From contig VDFB02275595.1 of the NCBI GenBank assembly GCA_007258455.2, forward strand, positions 48,167 through 112,166: DNA of 64,000 nucleotides. Direction: 5' to 3'. Each line of letters begins with the position of its first letter. Position 1 is the first letter of the stretch. Shown in pieces: positions 1 to 11,604 of the stretch. The notes under the pieces are model-generated. The model made no database searches and had not been told where the DNA came from. It saw nothing but the letters and a program-made list of their open reading frames with translations. This stretch comes from Sequoia sempervirens (taxonomy: Eukaryota > Streptophyta > Pinopsida > Cupressales > Cupressaceae). The position numbers and the translations under genes are program-made.

Positions 1-900
1 TTTTATGGGTCTTTTCCTGTCAATTTTTCCTAAGTGTTGCCCTTTGTCATCCCCCATATGCCCCTCATGTGTTAAAAGTTGTGAAAATCCAAGAAAATTC
101 CAAGTGTGGGATGTTTTGGGTCATTTCTCTAAATCTAGGACAGTTTGTTGGACTTTCAAATTTCAGGATTACCCTTACTTGAGTACTTGGTATACCTCCC
201 TCCAAATCCCTAATCATTTTCCTTACTTTCCTTTCTGCATTAGAGTTTCGGCCATCCCTTTCCCCAAGTACACCTTCCCCGGTATCTCCAATCCCCAATC
301 CTTGATGCATTGTCAAGTGCTGACAACATCACATCAGTGCCAAGTGTCCTCTTCTGCTCATAGCATGCAAGTTTTCTTCCTAGTGCAAGTTCTAAAAAGT
401 AAACTTCTTCAAATCTATGCTATTGCACTCTACCACCACCTAGTGACCATGGCAACTAATGTTCCCAATGCATCTCTAGACCCAAGCAAGATCTATGGGG
501 CCTACTTCCAACTCGGAGCCAATTATACAGATGTTAAGTTCATTGGAGCACACTATTTCTTCCATATAATGCGACTTCACTTAGACCAAGCTAAAGAGAT
601 TCTATGATAGTGCACGGGTCGTCCGCTTAGAACCTTTTGAAAATGGATCAAGGGCCCAAATTCAAACCAACAAACGGCTAGTGCAATGCTTTGTGGCTCC
701 GCACGAACACCATCTAGCTTACAAAAACAACAAATTGAAGGCCCAACAACCCTCCCAATTGCAATTCTAACATCTAGTGGCTCCAAAGCAATCTTAAATG
801 CTTTCTCCACGGATTCTAAAGCAAAACACGACAACATACTGCATCCACTGGTTTTGTAGGCCCCATCCCTAGCCACATTCTACAATGGATTTCATGGGGG
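1..900. other. Unassigned stretch with open frames but no recognised gene
   Basis: A plus-strand frame stays open from 5 to 607 (200 codons), and a minus-strand frame from 577 to 876 is also open. Neither shows a domain I recognise. The plus frame is rich in Pro, Ser and Phe over its first half, as expected when C- and T-rich DNA lacks stops by chance. The stretch lies directly upstream of the Ty3/gypsy integrase remnant, so it may be decayed retroelement sequence from the same element. I assign no function. Confidence 0.3.
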
Positions 901-929
901 TTTTCTTGCACTCCTCAAATTCCTCAATG

Positions 930-1326
930 CTGTGACAACTTGCTTCCATAGTTCATCAAAAACGTCTCCATTTATGTCATTGTATGGATATCATCCTCCT
1001 TCCATCACATCATCATTTAAGGTGTCGCCAAGAGTTCACACTGTGGAGGACCACATGCTTCATCAACAACAAGTACTTTCAAGACTTAAAGAGAATCTAT
1101 CCATAGCACAAAATCGAATTAAGCACTAGGCAGACTAGCACCGTAGTGAAAGAAGTTTTGAAGTTGGGGATTGGGTTTTCTTAAGATTGCAACCTTACAA
1201 GCAAATGTCACTAAAGCAACAGTCAAAGAATAACAAGTTGTCTCCAAAATATTATGGCCCATACCAAAGCATGCAAAAGACTCCAAAATATTATGGCCCA
1301 TACCAAATCATGCAAAAGATAGGTAG
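930..1326 (+). pseudogene. Chromovirus pol remnant: integrase C-terminal region, left part
   Basis: The plus-strand translation matches, nearly residue for residue, the integrase C-terminal region of the better-preserved element at 12104-20833. It has the SPFMSLYGY segment (SPFLALYGY there), a SLKxNLxIAQN helix, then RSFEVGD and LRLQPY blocks and a KYYGPY strand. Several stops and frame breaks show it is dead. A 39-bp in-frame tandem duplication (1243-1281 and 1282-1320) repeats the KYYGPY segment. The reading stops at GSV, exactly where another LTR element is inserted, and resumes at 4660. Confidence 0.8.
1243..1320 (+). repeat. 39-bp tandem duplication inside the integrase remnant
   Basis: Two adjacent 39-bp copies (1243-1281 and 1282-1320) differ at only a couple of bases by eye. 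Each encodes the same 13 residues of the integrase C-terminal domain, so the duplication kept the frame. Confidence 0.85.
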
Positions 1327-1795
1327 TGTTAGTTTTAGATCAGAAATGCAAATAAACAGAAATACAACACACAAATCAATGACCACAACATTTTACCCTA
1401 GGAAAACCCTCCTACTCGAGGGAGAAAAACCCAGCAACAATATTCTCTTTATATATTAGAAGAATAAGTGCAGAAACTGCATACAAATCAGGCCCTACAC
1501 AAGGCCGAGTCTAATACAATGAATGGAGACACTTCTCTTCAAATGATGACACTTCTTCTTAGAATCGAATCTACTGCTAGGAGGCGAACTGCTGCTGCTG
1601 TTGAAGATGCGAATTGGAGAGTGAATGAATTGATGATCAAATGAGAGGACTCCATCCTCTATAATTACCAAACTAGGTGGCCTTCTCTCTAGGGCCGACC
1701 TAGATCAAATATATTTTATATAAAAGATGAAGGCCGACCTACCTTGAGCAAGATATAATTAGAAGAAAATATCTCCCGCCGCAACAACACTAACA
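1327..1795 (-). repeat. 3' LTR of the non-autonomous element
   Basis: This is the left copy of the 466-469-bp LTR and matches 4189-4654 over its whole length with scattered substitutions and small indels. On the minus strand a purine run (aagagggag) at 1796-1804 immediately precedes it and is the likely plus-strand primer site. Confidence 0.9.
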
Positions 1796-1835
1796 CTCCC
1801 TCTTAGCTAGGGAGGTATTTTACCAGATATCCTCG

Positions 1836-2385
1836 TCATGGAGTCTCTCAACATGACGCCCACAATGGCTACACCCATTTGTGGAAAACCACATCTCAGT
1901 CTCAGAGATGTACAAGAGTTCATCATGGAGTCTTTCAACATGATGTCCACAATGGCTACACCCATTTGTGGAAAACACATCTCAGGTTCATCACGGAGTC
2001 TCTCAACATGACGTCCACAATGGCTAATCCCATGTGTGGAAACACACATCTCAATCTCAGAGATGTACAAGGGTTCATCACAGAGTCTCTCAACGTGATG
2101 TCATCATGGAGTCTCTCAACATGACATCCACAACGGCTACTCCCATGTGTGGAAAGAAACACATCTCAATCTCAGAGATGTACAAGGGTTCATCACGGAG
2201 TCTCTCAACGTGATGTCGTCATGGAGTCTCTCAACATGACGTCCACAATGGCTACTCCCATGTATGGAAAGAAACACATCTCAGTCTCAGAGATGTACAA
2301 AGGTTCATCACGGAGTCTCTCAATGTGATGTCGTCATGGAGTCTCTCAACATGACGTCTCATCTTAGTCTCAAAGATGAACAAGG
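1836..2385. repeat. Minisatellite inside the non-autonomous element
   Basis: Several imperfect copies of units of roughly 75 to 115 bp alternate two motifs: a gagtctctcaacatgacg-type segment and a tctcagagatgtacaag-type segment. Later units (from about 2050) are more alike than the earlier ones, suggesting stepwise expansion. Short open frames here on both strands are by-products of the repeat and are not called as genes. Confidence 0.85.
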
Positions 2386-3503
2386 GCTTGCACCTCATAT
2401 TTCTCCGTCTCAGAGAAATATACATTACAACAAATTTTCATGATGATGTGACTCCCTCTGAAGCTCCAAGTACTTGCATCAACCTCCTGACCTCCTCGTC
2501 CAAGATTGCCTACAATGCTTGCCTTAGAGGAACGGTTTCCAACGCACACCTCCGACACTGCTGACTTGTGAGAGTTCAGGACTGTCCTTCTCGACCTCAT
2601 CCCAAATCACCCTATTCTGAATAGGTTTGCGGAGCTACCAATGTCAAATCCAGATTGACTGTCTTGTGCAATTTTGTTCTCTGCAGCTGAAGAGGTCTTC
2701 CAAGGACTTTAGCACCTGTCCTTGCAACACTGCAACCCACTTAGCTAACACCCTTCACTTCTTCTCAGTGAGTCACAGAACTCCCTCTTGATCCCTACCT
2801 CAGAGATTGCAAAGAAATCCTCTGGAAGTGAACTCCCCTCCATTGACTAATCTCAGAACCTTAATCCTTTTCCCGGACATGCTCTCAACTCGTGCCTTGA
2901 ATTCTCGGAATTTAACTCCCTCTGAATGTCATTTTCTCCTCTTCGAAGTAGCTGATCGCAATGACAATTTGTATAGGTTCTCCGTTGTTTAGTGTCTTCA
3001 TCTTTCTCAATCTTCTTGTTGATGTAAACTCTCCATCCAAGGCTGACCCAACCTTGTGCCCTCGAGAGATGTCTCCAATGAAGAATCAAGAGAGTTATGT
3101 CCCACCAACTCAATCCCATGGCTGCAAGCTATGTCTCCATGTTTGTTCATTTCTCCAACCGACATGACTTCTTCATAGAATGCCTCAAGCTCTTCCTCCC
3201 TTTGAATTCCTTATGCGATCTCTCATCATCCTTTTGCTCCTCAATCCATCCTGCATTTTAGAGAGATTAATAATAGTTCATAGAGTCAAACTACCCCGAA
3301 GAGAAATATACAGCCCAATGCTAGAAGCATACATGATTCACTATTCCCAATGTTATTGCATGAATTATTATTAACTACATAAAATTCATGATCATAAAAT
3401 ACTTATCTCTTTATTGTTGGTACACCATTGAGCTAGACCTGTAGCTGTGTCTCATCTTCGCCACCTTCAAAGTTGCCATCCCATGCAACTGACCTCATAT
3501 TTT

Positions 3504-3809
3504 TCAGATCAAACACAATTCAACTGCTTTAGCTCTTCTTTCCAGCTCTTCATCTGAATCTTGCATCTTGTCATAGCCCTCAAGCCACATTTGAAATCGA
3601 CATCTATCTGCTTCCTTTTGTGTTGGATGAAGAACCAATCCTTCTATATTTTTGGATTTAGATATCCCTGGTAGTGACTTGACCAATCTTTCAGCAACAT
3701 TTCGAGTACTTTGATACCTTCTTCCATCAATACACTGAGTATGTACAACAACAGTGAATGGAAATACAAGATACTTTGCCTTCAGTTCTGGTTTAGTGTC
3801 AAACACAAA
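3504..3809 (-). CDS. Unidentified 100-codon open frame inside the non-autonomous element
   Basis: A minus-strand frame of about 100 codons runs from about 3809 to 3504. It lacks an ATG at its start and follows an in-frame stop. Composition is protein-like: mixed charged and hydrophobic residues, a beta-like KYLVFPFTVVVH stretch and a charged helical C-terminal half (SDEELERRAKAVEL). It does not resemble gag or pol. It could be a captured piece of a host exon, as happens in non-autonomous LTR elements, or a relic of the parent element. I do not recognise the protein. Confidence 0.4.
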   Translation of the reverse strand, partial: FVFDTKPELKAKYLVFPFTVVVHTQCIDGRRYQSTRNVAERLVKSLPGISKSKNIEGLVLHPTQKEADRCRFQMWLEGYDKMQDSDEELERRAKAVELCLI

Positions 3810-4176
3810 GATTCACAGCAGCCAAGCGGATGACATCAAAGAGATAACTTGATTACAATCACATAGGTGGCGATCATAATCAGGTGTCGATAAGGACTCA
3901 ATTCCAATTCTAATCAGCGATGGTAGTTATACTTGCCAAACTTCAAAGGGCTACATTTCAGACAGATTCACAAGAACAAATGTCCAACTGATAAAGAGTT
4001 CTTGCTCTGGCCTAGGATTCAAAATCGCTTTCTGCATCTAAGCATTATCTCCAGCATCCATACATAGCATGATTTCGATGCAGCCGTTACACTATCTTCT
4101 TTTCTTTGAGAGACAGCCCTAAATGAAGAGTTGTCTTGACTGCTTAGCCAAATCTGATCAAATCTTTTCTAAACCC

Positions 4177-4188
4177 ACTCTGATACCA
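4177..4188 (-). promoter_or_regulatory. Primer-binding site (initiator tRNA-Met)
   Basis: On the minus strand the 12 bases TGGTATCAGAGT directly follow the right LTR. They match the 3' end complement of initiator tRNA-Met except at the last base. This fixes the element's orientation as minus. Confidence 0.85.
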
Positions 4189-4654
4189 TGGTAGTTTTAG
4201 ATCAAAAATGCAAATAAGCAAAAATACAACACACAGGTCAATGAACACAAAATTTTACCCTGGGAAAACCCTCCTACTCAAGGGAGAAAAACCCAGCAAC
4301 AATATTCTCTTTATATATTAGAAGAATAAGTGCAAAAACTGCATACAAATCAGGCCCTACACAAGGCCGAGTCTAATACAATGAATGGAGACACTTCTCA
4401 AATGATAACACTTCTTCTTAGAATCGAATCTGCTGCTAGGAGGCGAACTGTTGCTGCTGCTGAAGATGCGAATTGGAGAGTGAATGAATTGATGATCAAA
4501 TGAGAGGACTCCATACTCTATAAATACCAAACTAGGTGGCCTTCTCTCTAGGGCCGACCTAGATCAAATATATTTTATATAAAAGATGAAGGTCGACCTG
4601 CCTTGAGCAAGATATAATTAGGAGAAAATATCTCCCGCCGCTACAACACTAACA
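4189..4654 (-). repeat. 5' LTR of the non-autonomous element
   Basis: Right copy of the LTR pair, starting TGGTAG where the left copy starts TGTTAG, and ending CTAACA. It is followed by the right target duplication ggtag (4655-4659). Confidence 0.9.
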
Positions 4655-4659
4655 GGTAG

Positions 4660-4985
4660 TGTTGCCTACAAGCTTGAATTGCCATCAACAACAAAGATAT
4701 ATCTAGTTTTTCATGTTTCTTGTTTGGAGGTAATTGGAAATAATATCCCTACTCAGACAATATTACCTGAGCTAGATGAAGAAGGAAGAATCACATTGGA
4801 ACCAGAGTTTATTCTTTAGAAACACAAAAGGAAGCTAAGCACTAGAACACTCACTCAGTATCTTATCCAATGAAACAATTTACCAATTGAAGATGCCACA
4901 TGGGAAGACGAGGAGTTCATTCAGAAGCATCCAAACTTGCTTAGCATTGAGCACAATGCTTCTCTGAAGAGGGGGGGCATGCTAC
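4660..4985 (+). pseudogene. Chromovirus pol remnant: integrase tail and chromodomain, right part
   Basis: This continues the reading broken at 1326. Translation gives AYKLELP, a FHVS block, PELDEEGR and then a chromodomain-like segment with NLPIEDATWEDEEF. It parallels NLPMEDATWENEEVL in the element at 12104-20833. At least two in-frame stops interrupt it, one where the chromodomain has a VKW motif in the intact relative. The frame ends in a purine-rich run (gaagagggggggc), which looks like the polypurine tract before the 3' LTR. Confidence 0.8.
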
Positions 4986-5400
4986 ACCCTTAATATTAGA
5001 GTACATCAGGTTATGAATAGTCAGCTTGTGACTATCTTAACTCTTAATTAAGTCATACTATCATTATTATATAGTTATTTAGTTAATTAGGTCGGCCTAG
5101 GGCTTATATAGGGTTATCTAAGTTGGCCTAGGTGATATCCTAGGCATAAATAAGGTATATCTAAGAGGTAGTGAGTCTTATTTCATCATTATATTGTGAA
5201 TTATGTTCTAATTGGAGATATTTGGAGGTCTTCCCCCTCGAAGTGGCTTGTTATTCTCAATTATTATCAAGTATTTGCAACATATTTCCTATCATATTCT
5301 TCTATTGTGCAAGTTATTTCATTACAGCATTAGTCATGGCAAGCCAAGGTTTGCCTAGGATAAGTCGATAGTCTCTCAAGTTGGCTTTAAGCTGTAACAC
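4986..5400 (+). repeat. Probable 3' LTR of the old chromovirus, interrupted by a copia element
   Basis: It directly follows the polypurine-like run, has no coding content and includes a TATA-like gcttatatagggtt segment near 5112. I cannot find its partner LTR, which may lie outside the window, and its right end is obscured by the copia insertion at 5401. The call rests on position only. Confidence 0.45.
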
Positions 5401-5751
5401 TATAAAGTCAGCTTGGTGCTCAATTAACTTTTAGGATAGACTTTAGGAATATTTTTTAATAAAGTCATGTTGACTATAGGTATTTTTCCTATGAGTTGTC
5501 ATCCATATCCTTTATGAATAAGATATTTGTCATCCTTATTCTCTATGGATAAAATTTATCTTTTTGCTTTATGATTTGTCAATCTTATCCTATGAGTTGT
5601 CATCCTTATTCTTTGTGGATAAGATATTTTTCATCCTTATCCTCTATGGATAAGATTTATGTAATCCTATATAAGGATGGTTTTGCTCCTTATTTCATAA
5701 TAGATTTTTATGCAATCTTGGTTAAACCTTTTGTGTGTTGCTTTTGTAATA
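5401..5751 (+). repeat. 5' LTR of the copia element
   Basis: The segment parallels 10354-10616 from the ttttaggat block onward. Its first 40 bases align poorly, and the expected TG start is not preserved at either end. It ends two bases or fewer before the primer site. Confidence 0.7.
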
Positions 5752-5763
5752 TGGTATCAGAGC
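5752..5763 (+). promoter_or_regulatory. Primer-binding site (initiator tRNA-Met)
   Basis: TGGTATCAGAGC is a perfect 12-base match to the complement of the initiator tRNA-Met 3' end, next to the 5' LTR. Confidence 0.9.
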
Positions 5764-5879
5764 TCGAGTTTTGTAAATTCTCGGGATCGGTGACCACGTG
5801 AATTCTACGGACTGTGGCAGTGATGAATTGCATGCAAGAGACACAAAAGAATGTGCCAAAGGAAGTTGTACGGATTCGT

Positions 5880-6340
5880 AAAAAAAAAAAATCAATAAAT
5901 TCGTGGGTCTATTTTTTGTAATTTTTTAGCGAGTATTTTTACAAACTTTGTGGGTTTTTAATAGTTAAAAATAGCACAAGTTTTTAAGACCCGTTTTTTG
6001 ATGATTTTTTTTTTAATTGTAATTTTTCAACTCTTTTTTGGCGATTTGTGTACCAAATTGTGGTTGTTTGTGGAATTTTTGGAGATTTTTTTCCAAAATT
6101 TCTGCAGATATTTTTTCATACTTTTTGCAAGTTTTTTTTTCGAATTTTTTTGCAAATTTTTCCATAATTTTAAATTTTTTCTAAATTTTGCAGATCTTTT
6201 TTCGAAATTTTTGCAAATTTTTGTTGCAAAATTTTGCCAATTTTTTTATAAAATCATGTGTTTTTTACTTTCCTGCTCAAGTTTTTCCCAAAAAATTTAG
6301 TGGTTTTTATAACAGCAACAATTTTCTTCATTTTCCGTGA
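5880..6340. other. T-rich copia leader
   Basis: Between the primer site and gag lies a very T-rich plus strand with many runs of five or more T. Open frames across it are Phe-rich artefacts of that composition. Confidence 0.6.
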
Positions 6341-6356
6341 TTTCAGATTGCAAGAG

Positions 6357-7183
6357 GAATGGCTTCATTGCCCAACATCATGTTGGAAGGCAGCCAGAGG
6401 TTCATTGGCAAAAATTATCACACCTAGAAACAACAGATGCTCACAATCTTTGAGTATAGGTGCCTCGACCAGATCGTCCTCAGTAAATACACTCGTCCAA
6501 CAGTTGCGGATAAAGACCAGGACAAGTTTGATGAGTGTAATCGTGAAGTCGTCATGCTCATTAAATTATCAATAATAGATGCAATGCTTCTGAAGGTTCC
6601 ATCAGGGAAAACCTCTATGGAGATTTGGATGAACCTGCAAGATCTGCACACGACATGAGATAAAGGTAGGGCCTTCTTCCTGAAGAGTAAGTTGCTCTCG
6701 ATCATGATAGACAAGAAAACATCTTTGCAAGGTCATTTGATGAAGATCAAAGATATTTGTGATCAATTGTTAGCCATAGGCAGCAAGATGGAAGAAGATA
6801 TGGTGGTTATAATGTTGACAATCTTACCACGATCATATGAGCAATTTATCGAAACACTCAACATCACATCTACCTATGTTGACCTGAAATTCAACGATTT
6901 GTGCAACAAAGTCTTGTAGCAAGACGGATGGAAGAAGCGGTTTGGTAGCAACACTGATTCACCAAGTGTGAAACAAGCCTTTACATCCAAGGACAAGGAC
7001 AAAGGCAAGAAGAAAGGTGAAGGAAATTTTGATGATACTTCGAAGAATTTGAAGACTATCACACGGCACTATTGTCGTAAACTTGGTCACATGAGAAAAC
7101 ATTGCAAAAATCAATTGGCTGATCAAAAACCCAACCAAGGAGGGTCTCCACAAAAAACTCATGTCGCAAAGCATTCCGAGTAG
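6357..7183 (+). pseudogene. Copia gag remnant
   Basis: The reading opens with MASLPNIMLEGSQRF and continues through the usual copia gag helices (NYHTWKQQM, LWMNLQ-like, LPRSYEQFIETL) to a zinc knuckle. Stops fall near 6658 and 6919. The knuckle reads HYCRKLGHMRKHC, so the first Cys of the CX2CX4HX4C pattern is missing (Arg is there instead). Gag would form the particle and the knuckle would bind RNA; this copy cannot. Confidence 0.8.
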
Positions 7184-7204
7184 GAGTCAACCTTCTTTGC
7201 TTTC

Positions 7205-10200
7205 ATGGCCAAACAACCAGCAAATCAGGTCAAATCTTCTACATGGTACATTGATTCCAGAGCGTCTCGACATTTTACATACAGGAAGGATTGGTTCACT
7301 AAGTATACGACTTGCTCAAATTCAGTGATCTCCATTGGTGGTGAGGAGTATATACTTCTTGGTAGAGGCAATGTTCAAATAACCTCAGGAGGGAAAAATC
7401 TTCTTTTCCTCAATGTATACTATGTTTCGGGCATGAAGCTCAATTTGCTCTCATTGAGTCAAATTATGCACCACTGTCCCAAGTTGGACATCATTTTTAG
7501 CACACACAAGTGCCATATTGTTGACAAGGAGTCCAAAAAAACATCGCAATTCACACAGAAGATCATGGTTTGTATCGTCTTATTCATACTAGAGAGTTTC
7601 AAGAGCGTGCATTGGCAGCCAAGAGTTCATCTACTATCAGTACTCTTTGGCATCAATGTTATGCGCATCTCAACCTTTTTTATCTCTCTTAGTTGGCTCA
7701 TGAGAATATGGTAGAAGGTTTACCTGAAATCCACCAACGGATACCAAGTGTTTGTAGAGCTTGCCAAGCAAGGAAGCAATGCAGAACTTCGTTTCTAGAT
7801 GGACAAGCTTGGAGAGCATCAAGAGTTCTACAGTTGCTTCATGCAGATGTATGTGAACCAATGAATACGGCATCAGTCACTGGTGCCAAGTATTTTCTTT
7901 TGTTTGTAGATGATTTCAATAGGAAAATGTGGGTGTTCTTCCTGAAAGCAAAAGCAAATATGTTTAAGGAATTCCAAAAGTTCAAAGCATTAGTAAAAAA
8001 AGAGAATAATCACTCTTAGATCTGATAATGGAGGTGAATTGTGTTCAAATGAATTCATGGACTTTTGTGCTAAACATGGTATCAAATGTCAATACACAAC
8101 ACCCTATACTCCACAACAGAATGGAGTGGTTGAGAGAAGGAACTGTACTATTACGGAGATGGCCTGATGTATGTTGGAGAATAGGAGTGTTCCCAAGAAT
8201 TTTTGGGTAGAGGAAGTTTACACTACTCTTCTCAACGGATCTCTAACAGAAGCAATGAAGGAGAAAACCCCAGATGAAGCATGGTTTGGGAGGAAACCAA
8301 AGGTGAACCATCTAAATGTTTTTGGTTCTATTGCATACGTTTGGATTCCAAACGCAAAAAGAACCAAACTAGACTCCAAGAGTCAAAAGATAATGCTTAC
8401 AGGGTACAGTGAAAATCATAAAGCCTACAGGTTGATTGATGTGGACACAAATCGTTTAACATTCAACAAGGATGTGGTGATTGATGAAAAGTTGGGCTTT
8501 TCCAACTCTTTTATAACATCAAGAGTACTAAAGATCAGCCTCTAAAGGCTAAAGATTTAGGTGTCCAACTTCCATTAGCTACACCTAAAGGGGGGACTCT
8601 GATAATTCTGAACATGTGGAATCTCCCAAGAAAGTATCAGTACCAGATAATTTTCTTTAGGAAAACTTGGATCAGCATCTAGATGATATAGTACCAGTCA
8701 ACCCAAGTCATGATGACCACACTTAGTTGGATGAACGGGTTTCTACAAAGAGACCTAAGTGGTGGGAAAAACTCATTAGGGATGTTCGAGATGATGAAAT
8801 GATCGAGGGTCAACCATTTAGAGACAAAGCAAGCAGAACATAGCTAACTTGCTCTTATGGCAAATACTCAGGGAGTGTATGAGCCACATGCATTTGCTAA
8901 GGCAAAAGATAAACCTAAATGGGAAAAGGCCATGGAAACTGAACATCAAAGTCTTATGAAAAATAAGATTTGGGTTCTTTCAAATCTTCCCCCCAAGGAA
9001 GAAACCCACTGGCTGCAAATGGGTGTACAAACTCAAGTACAAATTTGATGATGCACTTGACAAGTACAAAGCACGATTGGTGACCAAAGGGTTCTCACAA
9101 AGTGAAGGTATTGATTATGAGGAAACTTTTGCTCCTATAGCAAAGATGAGCACCATTCGATTAGTTCTAGCCATGGCAGCACAGTTTGGCTGGAAAGTCC
9201 ATCAAATGGATGTGAAGAGTGTCTTCCTCAATGGTGACTTAGAGGAAGAAGTGTACATGACTCAGCCTCAGGGTTTTCAAGTTTCATGAAAGGAGCATCA
9301 AGTATGCAGACTGACGAAGGCTCTTTATGGCCTAATGCAAGCACTCAGGACATGGTACATAAAGATTGATAAGTATTTGGATCAACAAGGATTCCAATGA
9401 AGTCCTTCAAATCCAAATTTATACGTCAAAAGCATAGGCAATGAAATCATTCTTCTAGTCATTTATGTGGATGATATCATCATTACAGGTAGTGTGGCAC
9501 ATTTGATTGAAGAAATTATTGGTAGACAGATGGTGGTTTTTTTATTTCTCAATCTGAATATGCTTGGAGTTTGCTAAACAAGTTCAGAATGACAGATTGC
9601 AAAATCTAGTCTACACCTATGGAGAAAGGGCTGAAGCTTTCATCCAAAACCAACTCAAAAATAATCAATGAGTCAACATTCAGGCAACTAGTAGGCAGCC
9701 TTATCTATCTTATAGCCACTAGGCCCAATTTGAGTTATGCTGTGAGTTACATTTCCCGTTTTATGACAGCCCCAAAGGTAGAACATTGGGTTGCAGCGAA
9801 GCGGATACTAAGATATGTGAAAGGGACACTTGACTTTGGCATTCTATATAGCAGAACCAAAGCTCCTAGGTTGGTTGGGTTCACAAATTCAGATTGGGCA
9901 GGTTTTTTTAATGATAGGAAGTCCACTTTCGGATATATTTTCAACCTAGGTACGAATGTAGTCACATGGACCAATAAGAAGCAGCAGGCGATAGCTCTTT
10001 CCTCGACAAAAGCAGAATATTAGGGAACAATCAAAGCATCATTTGAGGCAATATGGCTTCGGAGGATGCTTTCAAACATGCAAATGTCTCAAGCAGGGCC
10101 TTCACCCTTGTTTTGTGACAATCAAGGGGTGCTTAAGCTTGCCAAGAATCCAATCTTCCATGATCATACCAAACATGTGGAGCTTCATTGTCATTTCATC

Positions 10201-10345
10201 AAGCAACTTGTAGAAGATGGATCATTGATGTTGTAGTATTGTCCAACTGAGGACCAAACTGTAGACATTCTTACCAAATCCTTGAGTCCTGACAAATTTG
10301 TAAAATTTTGGGATAAGATTGGTGTAGTTAATAGAATGGCCATTA
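7205..10345 (+). pseudogene. Copia pol remnant: protease, integrase, RT, RNase H
   Basis: Domains appear in copia order across broken frames. The protease core reads DSRAS instead of the usual DSGAS near 7255, which would damage the active site. A gag-pre-integrase region is followed by an integrase piece with LLFVDDFNRKMWVFFLK near 7890 and RNCTITEM-like text near 8140. The RT has APIAKMSTIRLVLAMAAQ (9130-9180), MDVKSVFLNG and a YVDDIIITG catalytic box near 9465. RNase H (9880-10290) includes DSDWAG-like and ALSSTKAEY blocks. Frameshifts and stops, for example at 10021 within the AEY block, rule out function. Confidence 0.85.
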
Positions 10346-10353
10346 AGGGAGGG

Positions 10354-10616
10354 TATTAAAGTAACGTTTTTTATTGTAATAGTCAATTACATTTTAGGAT
10401 GAACTTTAGGAATCTTCTATAATAAAGTCGTGTTGACTTTAGATATTTTCCCTATGAGTTGTCATCCTTATCCTTTGTGGATAAGATATTTGTCATATTT
10501 ATCCCCTATGGATAAGATATTTGTAATCCTATATAAGGATGCTTTTGCTCCTTATTTCATAATAGATTTTTATGCAATCTTAGTTAAGCTTTTTGTGTTT
10601 TGTTTTTGTAATATAT
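10354..10616 (+). repeat. 3' LTR of the copia element
   Basis: It begins just after the purine run attaagggaggg and matches the left LTR from its ttttaggat segment to its tttttgtaat end. It is about 90 bp shorter than the left LTR, mainly by loss of one internal repeat of the cctatgagttgtcatcc block. Confidence 0.75.
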
Positions 10617-11389
10617 AGCAACTATAGGTCTAGGAATATGATGGTTTCCAATGGAAATGACACAGAAATCAACAACTTATCCTCCTACTAAACCCTCATC
10701 AAAAGACTCACTTTGGCTATAGCATGAGAAAGGTGATGATACGCCTATACAGCACATTCTAAGATAAAAAGAGAGTTTTACTTTGAGACACTTGAATGAG
10801 GATACACTAACTACTAACTTTATCCAAATTGTCTATTTACCGTCTATAAATAGACTCTCCTCAAATGATGAGCATTTACAAATTGATTTTCCTTTGAGTC
10901 AGGTTATTCTAGCTAAGTGTTCTTCAAACCCAAGAAAGGGCTTTCTTGTATTTTCATCAAGTACTACCTCATCCTCATTAGTTCAATGAATTTTTAGATG
11001 TTCATGAAGTATTTGATTTTCTTGCAGCACAAATACAACCCATTGAACTTGCTACGAGGAAAACCTTGAATATCAACATTCACTTGCAAGAAGAGCAAAA
11101 TGTCATATCCCTGCCATAAGCCACAATCACAGCCTGTCTTGAAATCATTGGTCAAAAAATATAAGTAGCAACCAAAGAAATATTAAAATAGCAACTCTTC
11201 AAATGGGGTTCAATGGGAGTCTATGCAGCGATTCCTCAATAAAATAAATGACTAATAATTAGTGGAGTTTGGAAGGCAGCAATGCATATTAATTAAACAA
11301 GACCAGCGATACTCTAGTGGGCAGCAATTCCTAAATAACTAATGACATGTAATTTGCAATAAACAAAGATTGATTGAGGGGGGGTGCAT
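10617..11389. other. Non-coding or decayed stretch
   Basis: A short plus frame (10783-10989) and many stops are all that can be seen. The end of the stretch is purine-rich (ttgagggggggtgcatcc, about 11375-11392), like a polypurine tract before an LTR, so it may be the ruined 3' end of an older LTR element. No protein motif is convincing. Confidence 0.35.
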
Positions 11390-11602
11390 CCCTTGTAAGA
11401 GGTGTAATAATTATTAGGGTTGTGACTATTCACCCCTCCACGAAGGGTAAATAAAGGAGATCAAATCATTTGTGAAAGATATCAACAAGGCAGATTAGAA
11501 AAGAGAGAAATAAGAATTGGAAATTATAAGAGATATATTTGAATAAATATTATTTGTAGCAAGAATATTATTTGGAAGTAAGTTTTAAATATAATTAGGA
11601 AT

Positions 11603-11604
<2 letters not shown>
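11390..11604 (+). repeat. Possible LTR fragment
   Basis: This follows the purine run and starts tgcatcccttg. It has the AT-rich, gene-free look of the LTRs in this window, with short GC blocks (cacccctccacgaaggg). No partner copy was found. Confidence 0.3.

Larger units (their letters stand above)
1327..4654 (-). mobile_element. Non-autonomous LTR retrotransposon, about 3.3 kb
   Basis: A complete LTR element lies on the minus strand. Its LTRs are 1327-1795 and 4189-4654, with TGTTAG..CTAACA termini at the left copy. Identical 5-bp target duplications (ggtag) flank it at 1322-1326 and 4655-4659. A primer-binding site matching initiator tRNA-Met directly abuts the right LTR, and a polypurine run abuts the left LTR. 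The 2.4-kb interior has no gag, protease, RT, RNase H or integrase, so replication would need proteins in trans. It does carry a minisatellite and one 100-codon frame of unknown origin. It interrupts an older chromovirus pol gene between GSV and AYKLELP. The primer type suits a copia-derived parent, but that is inference. Confidence 0.9.
5401..10616 (+). mobile_element. Decayed Ty1/copia retrotransposon
   Basis: LTR-like copies lie at about 5401-5751 and 10354-10616. They share a long TA-rich stretch with the repeated tatgagttgtcatcc motif and an ataaggatg TATA-type block. An initiator tRNA-Met primer site follows the left copy, and a purine run (attaagggaggg) precedes the right one. Between them the domains run in copia order: gag, zinc knuckle, protease, integrase, RT, RNase H. 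Many stops and frameshifts make it non-functional. I found no convincing target duplication. It closely resembles the copia element at 42071-44163, so both probably belong to one family. Confidence 0.85.

Noticed and set aside
1836..2385. CRISPR-like or direct-repeat array
   Set aside because: Units vary in length, have no regular spacers and lie within an LTR retrotransposon; this is a minisatellite.
5998..6300. Phe-rich 100-codon frame
   Set aside because: It comes from a T-rich leader between the copia primer site and gag.
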